Shown here: one piece after another, positions 7,109 through 13,468 of the stretch
Layout: the number at the start of each line of letters is the position of its first letter
Position numbering within the stretch: position 1 is the first letter of the stretch
Source of the DNA: JBBQWZ01 sp043788745
GTDB taxonomy: Bacteria > Acidobacteriota > Terriglobia > Bryobacterales > Bryobacteraceae
Assembly (NCBI GenBank): GCA_043788745.1
Contig: JAYVTO010000183.1
Span: 1 to 28,846 of the forward strand
Direction of reading: 5' to 3'
Length of the DNA: 28,846 bases
Made by a program: the position numbers and the translations under genes
The notes under the pieces: generated by a model
Database searches by the model: none
Told to the model about the DNA's origin: nothing
The model's input: the letters and a program-made list of their open reading frames with translations, nothing else

Positions 7109-9028
7109 ATGGTGAACGTGAAGCCCATTCGAAAACTCCTCGTCGCCAATCGCGGCGAAATCGCCCGGCGCGTGCTGCGTACCTGCGCCGCCATGGGAAT
7201 CCGCACCGTCGCCGTCTACTCCGATGCCGATCGCCATGCGCCGCACGCCCGCGAAGCCAACGAAGCGATTCACATCGGCCCCGCCCCGGCCCGCGACTCC
7301 TACCTGCGCATCGAAAAAATCATTGACGCCGCCAAGCGCACCGGCTGCGATGCCATTCATCCGGGCTACGGCTTCCTGTCTGAAAACCCCGAATTCGCGG
7401 AGGCCTGTGCCGCCGCCAGCATCACTTTCGTCGGACCCACTCCGCAAGCAATGCGCAGCATGGCCTCCAAGACCGCCGGCCGCGATATCGCCAAGGCCGC
7501 CGGAGTCCCCATCGTGCCCGGACCGGAAGGCGGCTTCCCCCTTCTCGTCAAAGCCGCTGCCGGAGGTGGTGGCAAAGGGATGCGCCGCGTCGATCGCGCC
7601 GAGGACCTTGACGAAGCCATGCTCGCCGCCGCCCGCGAAGCACAAGCCGCGTTCGGTGACGCCAGCCTTTTTGTCGAGAAGTACGTCGAACGAGCGCGCC
7701 ACGTCGAAGTGCAAATCCTCGGCGACCAGCATGGCAACATCGTCCATCTCTACGAACGCGAATGCTCGCTCCAGCGCCGTCATCAAAAGCTGATTGAAGA
7801 ATCGCCGTCACCGGGCCTGAATCCCGAGACGCGCGCCACGCTCACGGACGCTGCCTTGCGCCTCGCGCACGCCATTCACTACACCAGCGCCGGCACCGTC
7901 GAGTTCCTACTTGCGCCCGACAACAGTTTCTACTTCATCGAAGTCAACGCCCGCATTCAGGTGGAGCATCCCGTAACCGAAGCTATCACCGGTTTCGACC
8001 TCATCCGCCTCCAAATCGAAATCGCGGAAGGCCGCCCGATTCCGTTTGCGCAGGACGAAATACAACCTCGCGGTCACGCGATTGAGGCGCGCCTTTGCGC
8101 CGAGGATCCTGACAACGACTTTCTTCCGTCCACGGGCAGTATCCGAAACTGGATCGCGCCGAGCGGCGTTCGCGTCGATGCGGGTATCGAGACAGGAACC
8201 GAAATCGGTATCCACTACGATTCGATGTTGGCCAAGATTATTGCGCACGCGCCGGATCGTCCGGCCGCTATTCGTCAACTTCGGCTCGCACTGCACAACC
8301 TCATCGCGCAAGGCCCCATCACGAATCGCCTCCATCTTCTCCATTTACTCGAACACCCCGATTTCGAATCCGGTGCGACGCACACCGCGTTCGTCCAAGC
8401 CGCCGGACCAGCGCCGCCAGTGGACGCGACCCAAGCGATCGCGATTCTCTCCGCACACCTCGACCGTCAGAATCCCAAACGCAATTTGACGGGCGTTCCC
8501 CGCCATTACCGCAACAATTTTTTCCGCGATCCGTTCATGAAATTCGAAGCCGACGGCAAGCGGCACACAGCAGCGTATCATCTTGAAAACGGCGTTTACA
8601 CCGTCACAATTGATGGCGCGCAGCACACCATCAGCTTCCTTTCGGACACTCGCATCGAGATCGACGGACAGCAAATAACGGTTCACATCGCGACCGATGG
8701 CGACCTCCACTTCGTCGACACCGCTAGCTACAGCCACCGCCTGAAGCGCGTTTCGCGTTATCCTCAATCCGGAAGCGGGCCGAGCAGCGAAACTGCAAAT
8801 TCGCCCATGCCGGGCCAGGTTCTTCGCATTCTCGTCGAACCCGGCAAAGAGGTAAAGCCCGGCGATCCGCTGCTGGTTTTGGAAGCGATGAAGATGGAAC
8901 AGACCATCCGAGCCAGTATCCACGGGCGCGTCGGCCAGGTGCTCGTGCGCATCGGTCAGGTTGTATCACCGGGCCAGATGCTGGTTGAAATCGGCGCGTT
9001 TTCGGAAACCGAACCCAAAGAAAAATAG
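7109..9028 (+). CDS. Acyl-CoA carboxylase, biotin carboxylase + biotin carrier (alpha) subunit
   Basis: This 639-residue fusion carries the biotin carboxylase and biotin carrier domains of an MCC-type alpha subunit. It carboxylates its own biotin using ATP and bicarbonate and passes the CO2 to the beta subunit. The N-terminal KLLVANRGEIARRV (about 9-22) opens the biotin carboxylase domain. AAAGGGGKGM is the ATP-grasp glycine loop, and FIEVNARIQVEHPVTE holds the catalytic Glu/Asn/Arg set. The C-terminal carrier has EAMKMEQ, with the biotinylated lysine at K595. The segment between VPG and FPLLVKAAAGG is about 15 residues shorter than usual: it reads PEGG where relatives carry an extra helix. 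The start is ATG at 7109, with no clear Shine-Dalgarno sequence. The stop overlaps an AGGAG that may serve the next gene. Confidence 0.92.
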   Translation: MVNVKPIRKLLVANRGEIARRVLRTCAAMGIRTVAVYSDADRHAPHAREANEAIHIGPAPARDSYLRIEKIIDAAKRTGCDAIHPGYGFLSENPEFAEACAAASITFVGPTPQAMRSMASKTAGRDIAKAAGVPIVPGPEGGFPLLVKAAAGGGGKGMRRVDRAEDLDEAMLAAAREAQAAFGDASLFVEKYVERARHVEVQILGDQHGNIVHLYERECSLQRRHQKLIEESPSPGLNPETRATLTDAALRLAHAIHYTSAGTVEFLLAPDNSFYFIEVNARIQVEHPVTEAITGFDLIRLQIEIAEGRPIPFAQDEIQPRGHAIEARLCAEDPDNDFLPSTGSIRNWIAPSGVRVDAGIETGTEIGIHYDSMLAKIIAHAPDRPAAIRQLRLALHNLIAQGPITNRLHLLHLLEHPDFESGATHTAFVQAAGPAPPVDATQAIAILSAHLDRQNPKRNLTGVPRHYRNNFFRDPFMKFEADGKRHTAAYHLENGVYTVTIDGAQHTISFLSDTRIEIDGQQITVHIATDGDLHFVDTASYSHRLKRVSRYPQSGSGPSSETANSPMPGQVLRILVEPGKEVKPGDPLLVLEAMKMEQTIRASIHGRVGQVLVRIGQVVSPGQMLVEIGAFSETEPKEK

Positions 9029-9031
9029 GAG
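9027..9031 (+). promoter_or_regulatory. Shine-Dalgarno AGGAG overlapping the upstream stop codon
   Basis: AGGAG overlaps the TAG of the alpha-subunit gene. It sits 10 nt before an in-frame TTG (9042) and 22 nt before the ATG (9054) of the dehydrogenase. This makes the TTG a serious alternative start, adding four residues. Confidence 0.5.
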
Positions 9032-9053
9032 ACTCCCCAAATTGACTCCCGTC

Positions 9054-10220
9054 ATGGACCAAGCCCCCACCGCCGCTCTCGAGTATCCGTACTTCGACGA
9101 AAGCCACATTCTTTTCCGCGACACAGTAAAGAAGTTCGTGCAGAAAGAGATCACGCCCTTCGCCGAAGAGTGGGACCACAAGGGCCTCTTCCCGACGGAG
9201 CTCTTCAAAAAAGGCGGCGACCTGGGCCTCTTCGGCATTCGGCTCGACCCCAAGTACGGCGGTTCCGGCATGGATTGGTGGGCCACCGCCGCCTACTACG
9301 AAGGCATGTCGTACACCTATTCGGGCGGCGTCAACATGGGCTTCATGGTCCAAAGCGACATCACGCTTCCGGCCCTTGAGGACCTCGGCACCGACGAACA
9401 AAAAGAAGAATTTCTGAAGCCCGCCATCGCCGGCGACGCCATCGCTTGCCTCGGCATCTCCGAACCCGGCGGTGGCTCCGACGTCGCTGCCATGAAGTGT
9501 TTCGCTCGCGAAGACGGCGACCACCTCGTTATCAAAGGCCAGAAGCTCTGGATCACCAACAGCCCCCGCGCCGACTTCATCATATTAGGCGTCCGCACTG
9601 GACCCGATGTCCACAAGAATGTGTCCATGGTGATCGTGCCGACGAAGACGCCCGGCTTCTCAGTCGGCAAGTCGATCCACAAGGTCGGCATGATGTGCTC
9701 CGATACCGGCGAACTCTTCTTCGACGACGTGCGCATCCCGAAGAAATACATTCTCGGCGAGTGGAACAAAGGTTTCTACTACATCATGAATAACTTCCAG
9801 GGCGAGCGCCTCGCGGCATCTCTTGGATGCGTCTACAGCATGGAGCGCGCTCTCGAACTCGCCATGAACTACGGCCTGGAGCGTCACGCCTTCGGTCAGC
9901 CCATCCGCAAGAATCAGGTCTGGAAGCACCGCTTCGCCGAGCTCTATACCGAAGTCGAAGCGTCCAAGTGGCTGGTCTACCGCGCCCTCGATCTCCTGAA
10001 TCGCGGCATCCCTTGCGTTCGGGAAACGACCATGGCGAAGCTGCACTCCACCGATCTCTGCCAGAAGGTTATGTACGAGTGCATGCAGATCTTCGGGGGC
10101 TTCGGCTATACGACCGAATACCCAATCGGCCGCATGTGGCGCGATTCGCGCCTGCACACCATCGGCGCAGGCTCGTCTGAGATCATGAAAGAGATTCTGG
10201 CGAAGCTCTACAAGATCTGA
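9054..10220 (+). CDS. Acyl-CoA dehydrogenase, isovaleryl-type active site
   Basis: This FAD-dependent acyl-CoA dehydrogenase of 389 residues (393 if the TTG at 9042 is used) introduces a 2,3-double bond into an acyl-CoA and passes electrons to ETF. LGISEPGGGSDVAAMKC and KLWITNS are the FAD- and substrate-binding motifs of the middle domain. RHAFGQPI and MQIFGGFGYTTEYP are typical C-terminal-domain signatures. The usual C-terminal catalytic Glu is absent: the loop reads TIGAGSSEI, with Ala372 at that place. A Glu in FQGERL (E251) falls where isovaleryl-CoA dehydrogenase carries its catalytic Glu on helix G. That fits a branched substrate and the adjacent MCC-like carboxylase. Citronellyl-CoA dehydrogenase of the atu type is the alternative. 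The 25-nt gap to the upstream gene supports co-transcription. Confidence 0.92.
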   Translation: MDQAPTAALEYPYFDESHILFRDTVKKFVQKEITPFAEEWDHKGLFPTELFKKGGDLGLFGIRLDPKYGGSGMDWWATAAYYEGMSYTYSGGVNMGFMVQSDITLPALEDLGTDEQKEEFLKPAIAGDAIACLGISEPGGGSDVAAMKCFAREDGDHLVIKGQKLWITNSPRADFIILGVRTGPDVHKNVSMVIVPTKTPGFSVGKSIHKVGMMCSDTGELFFDDVRIPKKYILGEWNKGFYYIMNNFQGERLAASLGCVYSMERALELAMNYGLERHAFGQPIRKNQVWKHRFAELYTEVEASKWLVYRALDLLNRGIPCVRETTMAKLHSTDLCQKVMYECMQIFGGFGYTTEYPIGRMWRDSRLHTIGAGSSEIMKEILAKLYKI

Positions 10221-10256
10221 TGTCCGAAGTAGCCATGACCCGTCAGCACCGAGCCG

Positions 10257-10346
10257 CGACCGTAAGGTCGCGCGTACACTCTCTACCAAGCACGACCGTA
10301 AGGTCGCGCGTACACTCTCTACCAAGCCCGACCGTAAGGTCGCGCT
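10257..10346 (+). repeat. 36-bp tandem repeat carrying REP family A hairpins
   Basis: Units start at 10257, 10293 and 10329, giving two full copies and a partial third with a period of 36. Each contains the hairpin GCGACC-GTAA-GGTCGC, and the first two continue with GCGTAC and ACTCTCTACCAAGC. Single copies of the hairpin occur at 12084 (with a compensated base pair) and 28684. The block lies between the dehydrogenase gene and the AtuA gene. Confidence 0.9.
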
Positions 10347-10351
10347 CTAAC

Positions 10352-10371
10352 CCCGCCGGTCACGGCGGGGA
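10352..10371. repeat. GC-rich hairpin (CCCCGCCG-GTCA-CGGCGGGG)
   Basis: Eight-base perfect arms with a GTCA loop, just before the AtuA-family gene. It is related to the palindrome at 998-1017. It may be a REP element or attenuate read-through from the dehydrogenase gene, but no U-tract follows. Confidence 0.65.
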
Positions 10372-10392
10372 TTCCGCACCCACACAAACACT

Positions 10393-11754
10393 ATGATTCG
10401 CATCGCTAACGGCCAAGGCTTCTGGGGCGACTCTCTCGAAGCCCCCATCGAACAGGTCCGCCGTGGACCCATCGACTACCTCACCCTCGACTACCTCGCC
10501 GAGATCACGATGTCCATCGTGCAAAAGCAGAAGTCGCGCGACCCCAAAGCGGGCTACGCTCGCGACTTCGTCGACATGATCGCCCGCGTCCTGCCCGATC
10601 TCGTCGAGCGCCGCGTCAAAGTCATCGCGAACGCCGGCGGAGTCAACCCTGAAGCCTGCCGCGCCGCCGTCCTTGAGATCGCGCGCCGCCAGGGCCTGGC
10701 CGGCAAGTTGAAAGTCGCCATCGTCGCCGGCGACGACCTGATGCCGCAGCTCGACGCCCTGCTCGCTCGCGGCATCGAACTCAAGAACATGGACACCGGC
10801 GAGCCCCTCGCCGAGATCCGCGCGCAAGTGCAGAGCGCCAACGTCTACCTCGGTGCCTGGCCCATCGCCGAAGCGCTCGCGCTAGGCGCAGACATCGTCA
10901 TCTGCGGCCGTGTCACCGACACCGGCCTCGCGCTCGCGCCCATGATCCACGAATTCAAGTGGGCGAACGATGACTGGGACCGCCTCGCCGCCGGCACCAT
11001 CGCCGGACACACCGTCGAATGCGGAGCGCAATGCACCGGCGGCAATTGCCAGGTCGACTGGCAGACCATGCCCGACTACGCCGACATCGGCTACCCCATC
11101 ATCGAAGCCGAGCCCGACGGCACCTTCGTCATCACCAAGCACCACGGCACCGGAGGCCGCGTCAGCGTCGCTGGCGTCAAGGAACAACTTCTCTACGAAA
11201 TGGGCGATCCCAAGGAATACATCACGCCTGATTGCGTCGCCGACTTCACCACGATCAAGCTCGAACAGTCCGGCGAAAACCGCGTCCGCTTCAGCGGCAT
11301 TAAAGGCCGTCCCGATACGCCGTTCTATAAGGTCTCGATCAGTTACACCAATGGCTACAAAGCCACCGGAACCCTCGTCTACTCCTGGCCCGACGCCTAC
11401 GCGAAAGCCAAGCTCGCCGATGGCATCTTGCGTCAACGCCTCGACAAGCTGGGCCTGAAGTTCGATGCTATCCACAGCGAATTCGTCGGAGCCGGTTCCT
11501 GCCATGGCGAGATTCTCGCCGGCCCCGCTTCCGCCGACGCGCCCGAGATTGTGCTCCGCATCGGAGTCCGTTCCCACAACAAAGCCGCCGTCGAACGCTT
11601 CACCAAGGAACTCGCCCCGCTCGCGCTCAACGGGCCGCCAGTCGTCACCGGCCTCGGCTCAGGCCGCCCGAAGGTCGAAGAGATCGTCGCCTACTGGCCC
11701 GCGCTGTTGCCAAAATCTGAAGTCGAGCCCTACGTCTCCGTGGAGGTGGCCTAA
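10393..11754 (+). CDS. AtuA-family protein, main domain (DUF1446)
   Basis: A 453-residue protein of the AtuA / DUF1446 family, named after the acyclic terpene utilisation cluster of Pseudomonas. Its biochemical role is not established. Recognisable family segments are IANGQGFWGD near the N-terminus, VIANAGGVNPEA (about 77-88), ICGRVTDTGLALAP (about 170-183) and GHTVECGAQCTGGN (about 205-218). Full AtuA proteins are longer (near 590 residues); here the C-terminal ~105-residue domain is a separate gene that overlaps by one base (TAATG). The gene lies 172 nt after the dehydrogenase, on the same strand, with a repeat block between. Its association with an acyl-CoA carboxylase and dehydrogenase matches the family's usual company. 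Confidence 0.88.
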   Translation: MIRIANGQGFWGDSLEAPIEQVRRGPIDYLTLDYLAEITMSIVQKQKSRDPKAGYARDFVDMIARVLPDLVERRVKVIANAGGVNPEACRAAVLEIARRQGLAGKLKVAIVAGDDLMPQLDALLARGIELKNMDTGEPLAEIRAQVQSANVYLGAWPIAEALALGADIVICGRVTDTGLALAPMIHEFKWANDDWDRLAAGTIAGHTVECGAQCTGGNCQVDWQTMPDYADIGYPIIEAEPDGTFVITKHHGTGGRVSVAGVKEQLLYEMGDPKEYITPDCVADFTTIKLEQSGENRVRFSGIKGRPDTPFYKVSISYTNGYKATGTLVYSWPDAYAKAKLADGILRQRLDKLGLKFDAIHSEFVGAGSCHGEILAGPASADAPEIVLRIGVRSHNKAAVERFTKELAPLALNGPPVVTGLGSGRPKVEEIVAYWPALLPKSEVEPYVSVEVA

Positions 11755-12071
11755 TGCCCCGCGTCAAGCTAGTAGAAATCGCCCACGCCCGCTCCGGAGA
11801 CAAAGGCGACACCGCCAACGTCGGCCTGATCGCCCGTGATCCAAAGCATTATTCAGCCCTAGTCCGGGAAGTCACCGCCGAGCGCGTCAAGCAGCACTTC
11901 GGAGAAGTCTGCAAAGGCGAAGTCAAACGCTTCGAGCTCCCGAATCTAGGCGCGCTCAACTTCCTACTCCACGAAAGCCTCGATGGCGGAGGCACCATGT
12001 CACTCAAGTCCGACCCCCAAGGCAAGACGTATTCCGCAGCGCTACTCCGCATGGAAATAGAGATCGACTAA
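11754..12071 (+). CDS. AtuA-family protein, detached C-terminal domain
   Basis: This 105-residue protein corresponds to the C-terminal domain of full-length AtuA proteins. It shows LVEIAHARSGDKGDTANVGL at about residues 5-24, the conserved start of this domain, and a C-terminal segment with LGALNFLLHESLDGGG and LRMEIEI. Its ATG overlaps the stop of the main AtuA gene by one base (TAATG), so the two are translationally coupled and the products probably form one complex. It ends 11 nt before a strong hairpin at 12082 that may close the transcript. The function of the domain is unknown. Confidence 0.87.
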   Translation: MPRVKLVEIAHARSGDKGDTANVGLIARDPKHYSALVREVTAERVKQHFGEVCKGEVKRFELPNLGALNFLLHESLDGGGTMSLKSDPQGKTYSAALLRMEIEID

Positions 12072-12081
12072 CTTCACCGAG

Positions 12082-12101
12082 GCGCGGCCGTCAGGCCGCG
12101 C
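12082..12101 (+). terminator. Hairpin after the AtuA genes (REP family A variant)
   Basis: Perfect 8-bp stem GCGCGGCC / GGCCGCGC with loop GTCA, followed by GTAC. It lies 11 nt after the last gene of the carboxylase/AtuA cluster and could end the transcript, although there is no U-tract. It is also a member of the repeat family seen at 10257 and 28684, with an A-T pair changed to G-C on both arms. Confidence 0.5.
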
Positions 12102-12198
12102 GTACTACATCACTGAACCCCGACCGTCAGGGAGGGGACCACATCCGCTCATGAACCCGCGCCAGGGATTGCAGTCCATATCAGCAAGCCCAATTTTA

Positions 12199-12214
12199 GA
12201 ACCGCGAACGAAGT
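12199..12214 (-). repeat. Dispersed repeat family B, partial copy
   Basis: GAACCGCGAACGAAGT, the first 16 bases of the inverted family B element. It lies in the 249-nt gap 12072-12320 between the AtuA genes and the alginate-lyase-like gene. No gene is visible in that gap. Confidence 0.65.
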
Positions 12215-12320
12215 CAGGGACGCGCGGCTCATGACCGCCCTGCTACTAACAAGATTCAACAACCTACAGGGTGGTTTATGGAGAGTGAGCGGATGAAGCG
12301 ACGGACGTCGAGCCACATCC

Positions 12321-13466
12321 CTACTCAATCCACAGTACCGGCTGCCTGATGAACCAGTTGCGGATCACTTCCTCGACCTTCGAGTTCGCCGGCAGCGTCT
12401 TCCACAAATCCACATAGCGCGGCTCCTTCAACGCCAACCCCGCAAACAGCAGACTCGCCTGGCGCATCGGCCATTCGTTCGCGTACATCACATCCGGCGG
12501 CAGTGGCCATTTGCTTTTGTCTTTGAGGAACGGCGTCATGTACGCCATCGCCTTCCGCATGCCGCGTCCGTCCGGAGTCTCGAACGCCCAGAGGTCATCT
12601 TCCGGCGTCGACACAATGCGGCAAAGCGTTGCCATGGCTTCGAGATTGAACAACGAATAGCCGTAGGGTTTCGTGCGCCGCATCTCTTCCGGAAAGCTTC
12701 CGTCCGTCGCAATCTGCCCCGGCACCAGCACCTCCTTGAATCGGCGGCGGCAGAAATCCAGCACTTGCTTGTCGCCGGTGAGATGCGCGAAGGCTGCCGC
12801 TTGCATCACCCAACAGGTTCCGTGGTTGTTCTTCGCATCGCGCTCGGCAATCCCATAGGGATGCGCCATCATCCACTGCAAGTACTCGGCGAACCAATTG
12901 CGGACTCCGTCGAGTCCGGCCTTCGACATGCCGCCGCCAGCATCGAGCACCTCGACCGCACGCGCGACCTCGACCAGATGGATCGTGTCGATAATGCCCG
13001 TGCTGCGCCCGGTAAAGCGTCCCCGGATCGCTTGCGCATACAGCAGACTCGGCTTCATGCGCGTCGCTTCGTCGACGAACCAAGCGCGCAGGTGTAGATC
13101 TGCGTGCCGCGCATAGCGCTTGTTATTCGTCAGTTTGAACGCCACCGCGAGCGCCGGAACCTGCACGCTCAGGCGCATCAGCGCGCGACGGTGTTCGACG
13201 AAATTGCCGGGGTTCGACATGCCGTCGCGCTGTACATATGGCCCCGACGGATTCTTAGGATCGGGCCACCAGTAGTCGCCTTCTGAGAAGAAGTCGTGCG
13301 TGCCGCCGGCGCTGCGCGGAGAGCTTGACACCGTAACCGTGACCGGCTTCTCTTTCAGGTACGCATTCGCCGCCTTCAGCACGCGGGCGCGGTCGAACCC
13401 GGCAACATCCACGTCGGCGGCATTCGCCGCGCAGGCAAGAGCAACACCGAGTACCGCCAGCCGCAT
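12321..13466 (-). CDS. Alginate-lyase-family polysaccharide lyase, secreted
   Basis: A 381-residue secreted protein of the alginate lyase (PL5-like, Pfam Alginate_lyase) family, which cleaves uronate-containing polysaccharide by beta-elimination in an alpha/alpha-barrel fold. A signal peptide spans about residues 1-16 (MRLAVLGVALACAANA). The conserved EGDYWWPDP (62-70) and the catalytic AKNNHGTCW (211-219, with N214 and H215) are present, and the MRRTKPYGYSLFNL segment has tyrosines at 268 and 270 where the family has its catalytic Tyr. The start at 13466 is 2 nt after the stop of the CocE-like hydrolase gene. The longer frame back to 13610 lies inside that gene and is rejected. The true substrate may be another uronate polymer. 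The tight coupling suggests joint action with the hydrolase. Confidence 0.87.
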   Translation of the reverse strand: MRLAVLGVALACAANAADVDVAGFDRARVLKAANAYLKEKPVTVTVSSSPRSAGGTHDFFSEGDYWWPDPKNPSGPYVQRDGMSNPGNFVEHRRALMRLSVQVPALAVAFKLTNNKRYARHADLHLRAWFVDEATRMKPSLLYAQAIRGRFTGRSTGIIDTIHLVEVARAVEVLDAGGGMSKAGLDGVRNWFAEYLQWMMAHPYGIAERDAKNNHGTCWVMQAAAFAHLTGDKQVLDFCRRRFKEVLVPGQIATDGSFPEEMRRTKPYGYSLFNLEAMATLCRIVSTPEDDLWAFETPDGRGMRKAMAYMTPFLKDKSKWPLPPDVMYANEWPMRQASLLFAGLALKEPRYVDLWKTLPANSKVEEVIRNWFIRQPVLWIE

Positions 13467-13468
13467 CT

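Noticed and set aside
10257..10346. CRISPR array.
   Set aside because: The 36-bp period is suggestive, but the units are true tandem repeats with identical 'spacers', only 2.4 copies are present, the core also occurs singly elsewhere, and there are no cas genes.
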